Source: Microlunatus phosphovorus NM-1
GTDB taxonomy: Bacteria > Actinomycetota > Actinomycetes > Propionibacteriales > Propionibacteriaceae
DNA length: 64,000 bases
Assembly (NCBI RefSeq): GCF_000270245.1
Contig: NC_015635.1
Location: 1-64,000 of the forward strand
Direction: 5' to 3'
Both the position numbers and the translations under genes were made by a program. A model generated the notes under the pieces. It worked only from the letters and a program-made list of their open reading frames with translations, searched no databases and was not told the DNA's origin. Position 1 is the first letter of the stretch. Every line of letters starts with the position of its first letter. This document shows positions 1 through 9,980 of this stretch, piece after piece.

Positions 1-1719
1 ATGTCCTTCCCGAACTCGGCCCCCGCGGTACTTCCGCTGATCAAGGCGGCAGGCAAGCCCGATCCGCCGACGCCGCGACCGACCGCCAAGACAGAACCTG
101 TGGAGAACGAGGCAGTGACTGACGTGAGCGGCAGCGATACCAAGCTCGCTTGGGAGCACGTCCACGCGACCTCTCCACCGGAGTTGCGACGCTGGCTGGA
201 CAACTCCAAGCCGGTGGCCATGCATCAAGACGCCCTGATGGTCGCGGTGCCCAACAACTTCACCCGCAATCAGCTCGAGGGACGGTTCCGGCCCGACATC
301 GAGGCCCAGCTCAGCAACTACTTTCAGCGCTCGGTCCAGCTTGCGGTGATCGTCGACGCCACCATCACTCCCGAGGTGCCCCGGCCCGATCCTGATGGCA
401 CCAATGCTCGTCTCGATGGTTCCCTCGGCGTTGCTGCGGCCGGCAGGGCCCTGCCACCCACCGGGACCGAGCAAGCCAGGCCGCCAGCCGACTATCTGAC
501 CCCGAGCGCACCGCGCGCCGCCCTCACGAACTCGACGGCGCTGTCCTTCGACGACTCCTACGCGCCCCATCCTGGCGTGGGCCAGCACCCGGGGGCTCCG
601 CCGTACCAGAGTGCGACAGGAATGCCGTCACCCCTCTCGAGCTCGGAGTTCGATGGCGCGTCCCGGCCTCGCAAGGAGATCGACGCCAAGCTCAATCCGA
701 AGTACACCTTCGAGACCTTCGTCATCGGCTCCTCCAACCGGTTCGCCCACGCAGCAGCGGTCGCGGTCGCAGAGAACCCGGGGAAGTCCTACAACCCGCT
801 CACCATCTACGGCGAGTCCGGGCTCGGCAAGACCCATCTGCTGCACGCCATCGGCCGCTACGCCCGCGACTACTTCGAACGGGTCCGCGTTCGGTATGTG
901 TCCACCGAAGAGCTGACCAACGACTTCATCAACTCGATCAGCCAGAACAAGGGCGCCGAGTTCCGCCGCCGGTACCGTGACGTCGATGTGCTGCTGATCG
1001 ACGACATCCAGTTCCTGGAGGGCAAGGAGCAGACTCAGGAAGAGTTCTTCCACACCTTCAACACTCTGCACAACGCGCAGAAGCAGATCGTGATGACCTC
1101 CGATCGGCCGCCGAAGAACCTGGAGAACCTGGAACCGCGGCTGCGGAGCCGATTCGGCTGGGGACTGATCACCGATGTGCAGCCGCCGGACCTGGAGACC
1201 CGGATCGCCATTCTGCGGAAGAAGGCGGCTCAGGAGCGGCTGGTGGCCGGACCGGACGTCCTGGAGTTCATCGCCAGCCGGATCCAGACCAATATCCGCG
1301 AGCTGGAGGGAGCCCTGATCCGCGTCACGGCCTTCGCCAGCCTCAACCGGCAGCAGGTCGATCTGGCGTTGGCCGAGGTCGTGCTGAAGGACCTCATCCC
1401 CGAGGGTGGGGAGGCGCAGATCACCTCGGGGATGATCATGGCCCAGACCGCGGCCTACTTCGACCTCACCATCGACGATCTGTGCGGGCAGAGCCGTACG
1501 CATGTGCTGGTCACCGCCCGGCAGATCGCCATGTATCTGTGTCGCGAGCTGACCGACCTGTCACTGCCGAAGATCGGCCAGCAATTCGGCGGCCGGGACC
1601 ACACGACGGTGATGCATGCCGAACGCAAGATCAAGAACCAGATGTCGGAGCGCCGCTCGCTCTACAACCAGGTCACCGAGCTGACCAACCGGATCAAGCA
1701 GCAGGCCTCCCAGCGCTGA
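1..1719 (+). CDS. dnaA: Chromosomal replication initiator protein DnaA
   Basis: DnaA binds DnaA boxes at oriC, oligomerises with ATP and opens the duplex. Domain I is at about residues 46-110, followed by a Pro/Ala-rich linker to about 225. The AAA+ domain has Walker A GESGLGKT near residue 271 and Walker B LLIDD near 331-335. The C-terminal box-binding domain carries the GRDHTTVMHAERKI signature near 531-544. The first 38 residues are Pro-rich and unlike domain I. The in-frame GTG at 115, preceded by a purine-rich GAGG, gives the product MTDVSGSDTKLAWEHV and looks like the better start. The ORF touches the window edge, so an upstream extension cannot be excluded. oriC lies directly downstream. 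Confidence 0.97.
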   Translation: MSFPNSAPAVLPLIKAAGKPDPPTPRPTAKTEPVENEAVTDVSGSDTKLAWEHVHATSPPELRRWLDNSKPVAMHQDALMVAVPNNFTRNQLEGRFRPDIEAQLSNYFQRSVQLAVIVDATITPEVPRPDPDGTNARLDGSLGVAAAGRALPPTGTEQARPPADYLTPSAPRAALTNSTALSFDDSYAPHPGVGQHPGAPPYQSATGMPSPLSSSEFDGASRPRKEIDAKLNPKYTFETFVIGSSNRFAHAAAVAVAENPGKSYNPLTIYGESGLGKTHLLHAIGRYARDYFERVRVRYVSTEELTNDFINSISQNKGAEFRRRYRDVDVLLIDDIQFLEGKEQTQEEFFHTFNTLHNAQKQIVMTSDRPPKNLENLEPRLRSRFGWGLITDVQPPDLETRIAILRKKAAQERLVAGPDVLEFIASRIQTNIRELEGALIRVTAFASLNRQQVDLALAEVVLKDLIPEGGEAQITSGMIMAQTAAYFDLTIDDLCGQSRTHVLVTARQIAMYLCRELTDLSLPKIGQQFGGRDHTTVMHAERKIKNQMSERRSLYNQVTELTNRIKQQASQR

Positions 1720-1756
1720 GCAGCCTCCCCTTGGCCGGACTGGCTCCGTGAGCGCG

Positions 1757-2035
1757 TCAGACTCTCCCCAACCGGCGGCTGCACTCGGCGTGTCGCTCCA
1801 ATCCGAGCACGATCGCGGCCGATGCCACGCAACTCACGGCACGAAATGGTTGCCGAGTCTGAGCCGCCGCCCAGTGATGGACACCGGCGAGGTGTTCGAC
1901 CAGGTCGACGACCCGCCACTCGCCGCACCACGGCACCGGCGCAGCGGGATCGACGTCGCCGATGGTCGCGGCGAACTCCCGCTGCAGGTCTGCCAACAGT
2001 TCCAACGGGTCGAACTCATCCACTGAGTTGTCCAC
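1757..2035 (-). pseudogene. Truncated maleylpyruvate isomerase N-terminal-like (DinB superfamily) fragment
   Basis: Reading leftwards from a GTG at 2035 (a second GTG lies at 2023), about 60 residues resemble the N-terminal helices of the mycothiol-dependent maleylpyruvate isomerase/TIGR03083 family: FDPLELLADLQREFAAT, then VPWCGEWRVVDLVEHLAGVHHWAA. The family is usually 180-250 residues with this helix pair and a metal-binding His; here the frame ends after about 92 codons and the last 25 residues do not resemble the family. AGGA lies about 7 nt upstream of the GTG. I read it as a truncated remnant between dnaA and oriC. The alternative is a short functional protein. The start overlaps a DnaA box. 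Confidence 0.45.
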
Positions 2036-2365
2036 AGCACCATCCTGGCCCGAACCACGGCCTGTCTGCGGCAGACAGTGACTCGAAGATCGCGATTGTG
2101 TTACAGCGACCCCACACCTGGGGGTAAGTCTGTGGAAAACCATGCCTCCTGGGGATAACTCGTGGATGTCGGCGCCAGAACTGGGCGTACGACGTGGAGA
2201 CTCGGACACGGCCGGCGACCTGTCCGCAAATCCTCCCCGTGTAGTTTTGCGATGGACACAACGTCGGCCACATCGCCGAACGTGGGCTGACCGGCGCGGA
2301 CACCTTGTTGTCCACACCTTCCACAGCACCTACGACGACGACTATGAGTTACATGTCATTTGATG
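2020..2365. other. oriC: Putative chromosomal replication origin (oriC)
   Basis: This non-coding dnaA-dnaN spacer carries DnaA boxes. Two perfect TTGTCCACA boxes are on the plus strand at 2028-2036 and 2308-2316. On the minus strand are TTTTCCACA (2131-2139) and TTATCCCCA (2150-2158, one mismatch to TTATCCACA). A weaker CCTTCCACA lies at 2317-2325. The least GC-rich stretch is about 2338-2380, next to the rightmost boxes, and is a candidate unwinding element. Position and box sequences match actinobacterial origins, although fewer strong boxes are visible than in Streptomyces. Confidence 0.85.
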
Positions 2366-2464
2366 ACTAGAAGTCAGGTCTGTGTGCGGCTCGGCGGTCT
2401 GGTCACCCCGACCAATCGTCGAGACCGATCGACCTAAGACAGGCAACAGCAAAGGAGAGGTGCC

Positions 2465-2863
2465 GTGGGCTTCTTGAGCAGACTGTTCGGGCGTGGCCAC
2501 GCCGACGACGAGAGTGACTCGGCGGACGTCGTGATCCAACTCGACCAGGAGTTACGCAAGCAGCAACTGCTGCGGCTGGAGCAGGCGCTCGATCAGCTCA
2601 CCACCGAGATGCGCGAATGCGACTCACTCGACAATCCGGGATGGCGCATCCGGGTGAACGAGTACGCCCGACTGGCCGGTGAGGCGATGCTCGTACGCCG
2701 CAGCGAGGTCACCTGGGACGCGGTCCTCGATCTCGTCTTCGAAGTCAGGCCGTTGTTCAACAGCGACCCGCCACCCGGCAAGGAACACCTGCTGCCCCTA
2801 CAGGAGGCTGTCCTCGCGGCCGCCGAGGAGTTGCGAGTGCTGGGGCCATCGGAACGACCGTAG
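2465..2863 (+). CDS. Conserved hypothetical protein between dnaA and dnaN
   Basis: The product is a 132-residue soluble, strongly helical, acidic protein. The GTG start at 2465 has a strong ribosome binding site (AAAGGAGAGG, 2451-2460). The N-terminus (MGFLSRLFGRG) is amphipathic and basic; the rest is a run of Leu/Glu/Arg-rich helices around QLDQELRKQQLLRLEQALDQ, probably coiled-coil. I recognise no catalytic motif. Its position between oriC and dnaN suggests, by inference only, a lineage-specific origin-linked protein. It is co-directional with dnaN, which starts about 150 nt downstream. Confidence 0.75.
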   Translation: MGFLSRLFGRGHADDESDSADVVIQLDQELRKQQLLRLEQALDQLTTEMRECDSLDNPGWRIRVNEYARLAGEAMLVRRSEVTWDAVLDLVFEVRPLFNSDPPPGKEHLLPLQEAVLAAAEELRVLGPSERP

Positions 2864-3017
2864 GAGACTGAGCGCGGCTCAGCTCGGCCGCGACGAGCAG
2901 TGCGTGGGCGCCGCTGGCGCAGCACCGTATGATCGTCGTCCAACGCCCCGGGGCATGCCCGGGAGTCGTGTGCGCGGGTTGCCTCGGATGGGCAGCCTGA
3001 CATCGGCAGGAGGCACA

Positions 3018-4178
3018 GTGAGGATCCGACTCGAGCGAGACACGTTGGCCGAGGCGGTGCAGTGGGCCGCCCGCAGCCTGCCAACCCGTCCCAGCGTTCC
3101 CATTCTCGCCGGCCTGCTGGTCCGAGCCGATGCCACCGGTGTGGTGCTGTCCAGCTTCGACTACGAGACCAGTGCCAAGATCACTGTGCAGGCCGACGTC
3201 GCCGACGAGGGGGAGGCCCTGGTCTCTGGGCGGCTGCTCGCTGACATCTGCCGGAGTCTGCCGGCCAAGCCCGTCGACCTCACCGCCGACGGCACGCATG
3301 TGGAGCTGGTCTGCGGCAGCGCGCGATTCACTCTGCAGACACTGCCGGTAGCCGACTATCCGACCTTGCCGGCGTTGCCCGAGGCGACCGGGACCGTGCC
3401 GAGCGACCTCTTCGCCCATGCCGTGGGGCAGGTCGTCGTCGCCGCCGGTCGTGACGAGTTGCTCCCCGTGTTCACCGGCGTACGGGTGGAGATCGAGGGG
3501 GAGACCGTCTCGCTGCTGGCCACGGACCGCTACCGGATGGCGTTGCGCGAGTTCACCTGGAACCCGGCGACCCCGCAGACCTCCGCTGTCGCACTGGTCC
3601 CGGCCAAGGTGCTCTCCGACACCGCGCGGTCGATGGCGGCCGGTGAGCAGATCATTTTGAGCCTCGCCTCGTCGGGTGCCGGTGACGGCATCATCGGTTT
3701 CGAGGGTCACGGCGGCGGAGGCGATCGGCAGACCACCACCCGGTTGCTGGACGGGGAGTTTCCCAAGGTCCGGCACATCATGAACACCCAGCCGGTGATG
3801 ACGATCCGGCTCAACACCGCCGACACGATCGCGGCCGCGCGCCGTGTGTCGTTGGTCGCCGAGCGGAACACCTCGCTGCGGATGCTGATCGGCGAAGGTG
3901 TGGTCACGCTGGAGGCAGCGACCGGGGACCAGGCACAGGCCTCGGAGGCGCTCGAGGCCGTGGTCGAGCAACAGTCCGGTGGCGACCTGGCGGTGACCGC
4001 GGCGGGCTTCAATCCGACGTACCTGCTCGATGCCCTGGGTGCGTTCGACACCCCGTACGTGAACGTGGCGTTCACCGCACCCAACAAGCCGTGCCAGCTG
4101 ACCGGCCTCGCCGAGATCGATGGCGATCCGATCACCGATTATCGGCACGTGATCATGTTGATGCGGCTGCCGAGCTGA
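3018..4178 (+). CDS. dnaN: DNA polymerase III sliding clamp (beta subunit)
   Basis: The product is a 386-residue beta clamp that encircles DNA and tethers polymerase III. The open frame begins far upstream at 2679, overlapping the preceding gene. The GTG at 3018 is preferred because it has a perfect AGGAGG at 3008-3013 and gives the family N-terminus (M)RIRLERDTLAEAVQWAARSLP. Three clamp-fold repeats are expected; recognisable blocks are PSVPILAGLLVRA near residue 27 and ATDRYRMALREF in the middle domain. The C-terminus YRHVIMLMRLPS matches the family hallmark, which normally ends with Met-Pro-hydrophobic and Arg. Confidence 0.97.
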   Translation: MRIRLERDTLAEAVQWAARSLPTRPSVPILAGLLVRADATGVVLSSFDYETSAKITVQADVADEGEALVSGRLLADICRSLPAKPVDLTADGTHVELVCGSARFTLQTLPVADYPTLPALPEATGTVPSDLFAHAVGQVVVAAGRDELLPVFTGVRVEIEGETVSLLATDRYRMALREFTWNPATPQTSAVALVPAKVLSDTARSMAAGEQIILSLASSGAGDGIIGFEGHGGGGDRQTTTRLLDGEFPKVRHIMNTQPVMTIRLNTADTIAAARRVSLVAERNTSLRMLIGEGVVTLEAATGDQAQASEALEAVVEQQSGGDLAVTAAGFNPTYLLDALGAFDTPYVNVAFTAPNKPCQLTGLAEIDGDPITDYRHVIMLMRLPS

Positions 4179-4271
4179 CTCCCAAAGCCAATGCTGTTGT
4201 GACCCCGGCTACATTCCGCGGGTGAGTCGCTGCTAGCGTGCGGGACGACATCCGCCGAAAGGGGCTCTTGC

Positions 4272-5321
<1,050 letters not shown>

Positions 5322-5341
5322 TTTTGGTTTGTTTGTCCGAT

Positions 5342-5433
5342 GTGTGGGGTGGGGAGGGCGTCTCGCCCTCCCTCGCTCCGCAAGCTCCGCTCGGGAACGC
5401 CCGACCCACCCTGACGCCCTCCCCACCCCACAC
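5342..5433. repeat. Long GC-rich palindromic repeat, copy A
   Basis: A perfect 20-bp inverted repeat (5342-5361 with 5414-5433) encloses an inner region with a second small hairpin (GAGGGCG/CGCCCTC, about 5353-5370) and the motif CTCCGCAAGCTCCGCTCG. The same inner motif recurs in copies B and C just downstream and in copy D before gyrA. The window has only these copies, all flanking origin-region genes. It has no coding capacity. It could act as a terminator-like hairpin for gnd, or be a non-autonomous palindromic (REP/MITE-like) element. Confidence 0.8.
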
Positions 5434-5443
5434 CTGCAGTTCG

Positions 5444-5690
5444 CTAGTCCGCCTGGCCTGGTGGGTTGTTTGGGAGGGCGTTCCGCCCCAAAGCTCCGCT
5501 CGGAAACGCCCGACCCACCCTGACAGCCTCCCCACCCCGACTCCCCTCACTGCGCAGATCGACCCACTTGCTGGAGCCTAGTCCGCCTGGCCTGGTGGTT
5601 GGTGGGAGGGCGTTCCGCCCTCCTCGCTCCGCAAGCTCCGCGCGAAATGGCCGACCCAGCCTGACGCCCCTCAGTTTCTCGTTTCGCCGG
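5444..5690. repeat. Two tandem units of the palindromic repeat (copies B and C)
   Basis: The units begin at 5444 and 5578 (134-nt period), each opening with CTAGTCCGCCTGGCCTGGTGG followed by GGGAGGGCGTTCCGCCC and the CAAGCTCCGC core of copy A. Flanking arms are less symmetrical than in copies A and D. The stretch 5322-5700 holds no gene. Confidence 0.7.
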
Positions 5691-5700
5691 AAAGTGGGTC

Positions 5701-8079
5701 GTGCCGTGGATAGGGTCGGCCGTTGTGGATCGACTTCAGGTGCGATGGTCCGGGGGGACTCGCACATTCGACGGTGATCGAGTGCTCATCGGGCGTGAGC
5801 CCGATTGCGACATCCGGGTCACTGACGGCGAGGCTTCACGGCGTCACGCCATCCTTCATCGAGAAGGAGGCCGTTGGACCGTCGTGGACTCGAGCAGCAA
5901 TGGGACGTTCGTCGAGGGCCGGCGGATCGACCGTCTCCTGGTGACTGGCCGTCCGGTGACGCTTCGTCTCGGCACACCTGAGGGCGAGTCGGTGTCGGTT
6001 GCCAGCCTGACTGCCTTGCCCGAGGCCACCAGGCTCCCGATCGTGCCGCCGGGTCAGTTGGCGCATGGGCAGACCGTCGCTCGGGCCGAGCACCTACAGG
6101 CGGGGCGCAGTCTGAGCATTGGCCGTGACCCCGACAATGACATCGTCCTGGACGATCCGCTGGTGAGCCGCCATCATGCGCGGCTCGACCCGTCAGGTCT
6201 TCAGCGTCCGGCGATCCTGCACGACCTGGGCAGTTTCAACGGCACCTTTGTCGATGGCCGCCGAGTGCCGGTCAGCGCCGAGCTGACCATGGGTGTCGAG
6301 GTGATTCTCGGCAACCAGACATTTCGATGGGATGGCCAGCAGCTCCTCGCCTCGGCCACCACCCATGAGTGCACGTTGTATGCCGATGGCATCACCACCG
6401 TGCTGCCGGACGGCCGAAAACTGCTGCAGGATGCGAGTTTTCAGCTCCGCCCGTCCAGTCTGACGGCGGTGATCGGACCATCCGGTGCCGGCAAATCGAC
6501 GATGTTGGGCGCACTGACCGGCCTACGACCGGCAACGCAAGGCCGGGTCATCTGGCATGGACACGACCTCTATGAGCACTACGAGCAGCTGCGGTTTCAG
6601 ATCGGTCTCGTGCCACAGCAGGACATCCAGCACCCTCAGCTCAAGGTCCAACAGGCCCTCGACTATGCCGCCAAACTTCGGTTGCCGCCCGACACCACCG
6701 CTGCGGAGCGGACTGCCCGCGTCAAGACTGTCGCCGATCAACTCCAGTTGACGGCCCGCCTGGACAACAGGATCGGCACCCAGCTCTCAGGAGGGCAGCG
6801 GAAACGGGTGTCGATCGCCACCGAGCTCCTCACCGCTCCGCCGCTGCTGTTCCTGGACGAGCCGACATCCGGCCTGGACCCGGGCTTGGATCTCGAAGTG
6901 ATGAGGCAGCTACGGTCTCTGGCCGACGACGGTCGGGTCATCGTGGTGGTCACCCATTCCGTGCTGGCGCTCGACCTCTGCGACAACATCATGGTGCTCG
7001 CGCCCGGCGGCAGAATCGCGTACTTCGGTCCGCCCGACGGTGTCTTGTCCTACTTCAGCTGCAGCAGCTATCCCGAGGTCTTCGATCTGCTCGACAAGCC
7101 TGACCTCTGGCAGCGCATCCCTGCCCGCTCCCCGTCTGCCGGGCAGGCTGCTGCGCCGGTGGTCAATCACCACGGCGGGGTCCCTAGCCCTCCTGGTCGA
7201 TCGCTTGCTCGGCAGTTCGCGACGCTGATGTCACGCAACATCGCTGTGGTGAAGGCCGACCGACTGCTGCTCGGCATGCTGGTGTTGTTGCCGCTCATCC
7301 TGGGCGGTTTGAGCCGTCTCGTCCCGGGTGAGAACGGCCTCTCGCTGGACGGGACCAGCAGCTGTCCAACGGGCACTGAACGGGTCCCGGACGGCTGTCG
7401 GCGACCGGACGGCGGCATCATCGATCTGATCTTCTATGCGGGTGAGGCAAACCAGCGGCTGATCGTGCTGATTGTCGCGGCGTGCCTGATGGGAACGGCC
7501 ATCGCGATTCGTGAGCTCATCGGCGAGCGACCGATCTTCAAACGTGAGTATGCGGTCGGGCTCTCCACTTCGGCGTACTTCGCAAGCAAGGTGCTGGTCT
7601 TGGGCACGGCGGCGTTCCTCCAAGGTCTGGTCGTCACCTTCATCGCCACGGCCGGGCTTCCAGGGCCGGACAGCACCGACGGAGTCCTTCGAGTGGCCCT
7701 GGCCATCGGTGCGCTCGCCTTCACGATGGCTGTCGTGGGGCTCGTCTTGTCAGCTGTGGTGACCAGCACCGAGCAGACCATGCCAGCGCTGGTGGGGGTC
7801 GTCATGCTGCAGTTGGTGCTGTCCGGCGCGCTCTTCGAGATCGCCGGCCGCCAGGTCCTCGAACAGGTCGCGTGGCTCTCTCCGTCCCGCTGGGCCTACG
7901 CTGCCTCCGCGTCGACCCTGGGCTTGGTCCGCGGTCAGCATGACCGCGATACCGAGGACTGGATCTCTCTCGCCGGCACCGAGCACTATCTGATGGACCT
8001 CGGGATCCTGGGATTGCTGGCGGTCGCCTACCTCGGTCTGGGCTTCCTGCTGGTCCGACGAAGCGCCAGTAAGGACTGA
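5701..8079 (+). CDS. ABC transporter with two N-terminal FHA domains (Rv1747-like half transporter)
   Basis: The 792-residue protein starts at GTG 5701. Two FHA phosphothreonine-binding domains come first (about residues 22-90 and 128-205, with GREPDCDI...SRRHA and GRDPDNDI...SRHHA). The ABC ATPase follows, with Walker A GPSGAGKST at 259-267, signature LSGGQRKR near 362 and Walker B LLFLDEPTSGLD near 383. An ABCG-type (ABC-2) membrane domain occupies 510-790 with about six membrane segments. The architecture is that of mycobacterial Rv1747, whose FHA domains are phosphorylated and bound by the Ser/Thr kinase PknF. A Ser/Thr kinase lies at 13217-15328 and is a plausible regulator. The substrate is unknown, perhaps a cell-envelope glycolipid. 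Confidence 0.9.
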   Translation: MPWIGSAVVDRLQVRWSGGTRTFDGDRVLIGREPDCDIRVTDGEASRRHAILHREGGRWTVVDSSSNGTFVEGRRIDRLLVTGRPVTLRLGTPEGESVSVASLTALPEATRLPIVPPGQLAHGQTVARAEHLQAGRSLSIGRDPDNDIVLDDPLVSRHHARLDPSGLQRPAILHDLGSFNGTFVDGRRVPVSAELTMGVEVILGNQTFRWDGQQLLASATTHECTLYADGITTVLPDGRKLLQDASFQLRPSSLTAVIGPSGAGKSTMLGALTGLRPATQGRVIWHGHDLYEHYEQLRFQIGLVPQQDIQHPQLKVQQALDYAAKLRLPPDTTAAERTARVKTVADQLQLTARLDNRIGTQLSGGQRKRVSIATELLTAPPLLFLDEPTSGLDPGLDLEVMRQLRSLADDGRVIVVVTHSVLALDLCDNIMVLAPGGRIAYFGPPDGVLSYFSCSSYPEVFDLLDKPDLWQRIPARSPSAGQAAAPVVNHHGGVPSPPGRSLARQFATLMSRNIAVVKADRLLLGMLVLLPLILGGLSRLVPGENGLSLDGTSSCPTGTERVPDGCRRPDGGIIDLIFYAGEANQRLIVLIVAACLMGTAIAIRELIGERPIFKREYAVGLSTSAYFASKVLVLGTAAFLQGLVVTFIATAGLPGPDSTDGVLRVALAIGALAFTMAVVGLVLSAVVTSTEQTMPALVGVVMLQLVLSGALFEIAGRQVLEQVAWLSPSRWAYAASASTLGLVRGQHDRDTEDWISLAGTEHYLMDLGILGLLAVAYLGLGFLLVRRSASKD

Positions 8080-8181
8080 TACCCGGCTGAAGATCCCGGA
8101 GCCATTCATCGTCACCGGCTGCACGAGTCCGCTTCCGACAGGTGCGACCCCGCGATCTCTCGCCCTCCTACACTGACTCAG

Positions 8182-8826
8182 GTGACTGTGGCGCCCACCA
8201 CCGAGCCCGAGCGCCCGACCTACCCGGAAGCTCGGCGGGCGCGTACCTGGTGGTGGTTCGGCTCCATCGGTGCTGCGATCGCGTTGGTGATCGGTCTCGT
8301 CTGGGTGGCCGGCGGGTTCGAGCCGCGGACCGACGTACGGACCGAGGTGACCCCGGGGACGACCATCTCCACCGGTCCGTACGAGTTGACCTTCGACCGG
8401 GCGACCGTCCAGAAGACCCGGCATTTCTCCGAGAAGCGGCTGGTCTGGGAGGTCGTCGTGCACGGCAGCGGGCGAACCACCGGTGACCAGGCCATCGCGC
8501 CCAGCTCGCTGAACTGGTTCACGACTGCCCGGGACCCGGGTTCGGGGACTGTCTTGCAGCCCACCATGCAAGGCTTCCGATCTGTCGAACAGGGCGCCTC
8601 CGGGGGTGCCTTCTTCACCCCGGGTCTCGGGCCGATCCCCTATCGACTGACCTTTCAGTTCTCCGGCGACCTCCCGATGCCGAGCAGCATCGACCTCGCG
8701 GTGTGGGAGCTGGAATTGCGTGATCGGAGTCTGCTGCAGACCGGTGAGCTCGACTGGGCCCGGACCAACCATGTCTCGGTCTATCCGGCGATGCCGCTGC
8801 AACAGCTGCCCGACGACGTCAGCTGA
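8182..8826 (+). CDS. Single-pass membrane-anchored hypothetical protein
   Basis: The 214-residue product starts at GTG 8182. A cytoplasmic stretch of about 22 residues is followed by one membrane segment (residues ~24-44, WWWFGSIGAAIALVIGLVWVA) and an extracytoplasmic beta-rich domain of about 165 residues. I recognise no family motif. Overall design (short N-tail, one membrane helix, Ig-like beta domain) matches the two minus-strand products that follow, with which it converges tail to tail at 8826/8845. It lies 100 nt after the FHA-ABC gene and may form part of that exporter system. Confidence 0.7.
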   Translation: MTVAPTTEPERPTYPEARRARTWWWFGSIGAAIALVIGLVWVAGGFEPRTDVRTEVTPGTTISTGPYELTFDRATVQKTRHFSEKRLVWEVVVHGSGRTTGDQAIAPSSLNWFTTARDPGSGTVLQPTMQGFRSVEQGASGGAFFTPGLGPIPYRLTFQFSGDLPMPSSIDLAVWELELRDRSLLQTGELDWARTNHVSVYPAMPLQQLPDDVS

Positions 8827-8844
8827 TCTGACTCGAGGGATTCC

Positions 8845-9384
8845 TCAGCCGGGCGGGACGAGCACCTGTCGAGCGCCGTGAACGGCGGAGTCCTCGACCA
8901 CCACCCCGGCGAGCTCACCGACGTACCGCTCCGGGACCTCGAAGGTGATCTCCAGCGGATAGCCGCGTCCTACCTCCATCGAGGCCATCGTGCAGCGTGG
9001 CTCGAGCGTGCGTGAGACATAGGTGCTGCTCTCCTTCCAGGTTCGCCGATTCGGCCCGAGCAGCTGGAAGTTGCAGTACAACGACTCGTTCGGATCCTGG
9101 CGCACGACGTCGACTCTGGCGATCACCCAGACCGCGTTGTCGGCCGGCGGCTCGACCTGATCCGTGATCGAGTCGACCAGCTGCGTGGTCTGGACCAGGC
9201 TCACCAGCCGGAACTCCGCACCCATCGCCCGGGCCGGCTCCCCCGGATCGAGCTGGGTATAGCGTCCGTAGTCGGTCAGGCCTTGGATCGCGACGGTGCT
9301 CCACACGTTGAGGTAGGTCAGCACGGCGAGAATCACACAGCAGGCCCGGAGCCAGGCACGGCGGCGTTGGTCGACCGGGCTCAT
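8845..9384 (-). CDS. Single-pass membrane-anchored hypothetical protein
   Basis: The 179-residue product has its ATG at 9384 overlapping the stop of the upstream gene (ATGA), which fixes this start over a longer frame to 9450. One membrane segment (about residues 11-32) is followed by an outer beta-rich domain with two Cys (CNFQLLG and EPRCTMASM) that may form a disulfide. It is the last gene of a translationally coupled run. No function is recognised; a DUF4352-like fold is only a guess from its layout. Confidence 0.7.
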   Translation of the reverse strand: MSPVDQRRRAWLRACCVILAVLTYLNVWSTVAIQGLTDYGRYTQLDPGEPARAMGAEFRLVSLVQTTQLVDSITDQVEPPADNAVWVIARVDVVRQDPNESLYCNFQLLGPNRRTWKESSTYVSRTLEPRCTMASMEVGRGYPLEITFEVPERYVGELAGVVVEDSAVHGARQVLVPPG

Positions 9385-9980
9385 GGCAGTGCCTCGGCGG
9401 CTGGAGAAGACTCGACGTCCAGATCGCGCCCACGTGCCGCCTGCCGCCACTGGTCCGCATTGTCGGCCGTGATACCCAGATGGATCCTGGCCCGCTGGTG
9501 ATACGTGCTCACGATGCTGCCTGACCAGATCTCCAGAGTCAGATCGTCGATCTGGGCAGGATCGACCTCGAACACCAGCGCTTGACGCTGGCGAAAGCCC
9601 GGCTCGGCATCCAAAGCCGTACCTGACCAGTTGTCATAGGTCCGTGCTTGGGTGACCAGGTAGGAGTTGCCGAGCCTGACCGCCTGACGACCCGGCACGG
9701 CGAGCATGACGTCGACCTGTACGAACATGCCGCTGGTCTCTGCTGCCACCTGGTCGTTGCGGACCAGACGGGTGCCGACCTGGACCTCGCCGGCGGTCAC
9801 CTCGGCCTGGTCGATCGAGACAGGTTCGTTGCGGGTCCCTGTGACGTACTCGAAGCTCGGTGGCTCGTTGACTCCGATTCCGATGGCACTGAATGCCAGA
9901 CAGGCCAAGGCCGCCACGACACCCATCACCCGGGCGCGGGAGACCCGGGTCACTCGACGCGTACGTTCCCGGGTGCTCAC
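9381..9980 (-). CDS. Single-pass membrane-anchored hypothetical protein
   Basis: The 199-residue product starts at GTG 9980, overlapping the stop of the upstream membrane protein (GTGA). A basic N-terminus (RERTRRVTRVSRAR) leads into one membrane helix at about residues 18-37, followed by an outer beta-strand-rich domain. The frame extends far upstream, but only this start fits the coupling. It shares its layout with the genes on either side at 8182 and 8845. No enzymatic motif is seen. Confidence 0.7.
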   Translation of the reverse strand: MSTRERTRRVTRVSRARVMGVVAALACLAFSAIGIGVNEPPSFEYVTGTRNEPVSIDQAEVTAGEVQVGTRLVRNDQVAAETSGMFVQVDVMLAVPGRQAVRLGNSYLVTQARTYDNWSGTALDAEPGFRQRQALVFEVDPAQIDDLTLEIWSGSIVSTYHQRARIHLGITADNADQWRQAARGRDLDVESSPAAEALP

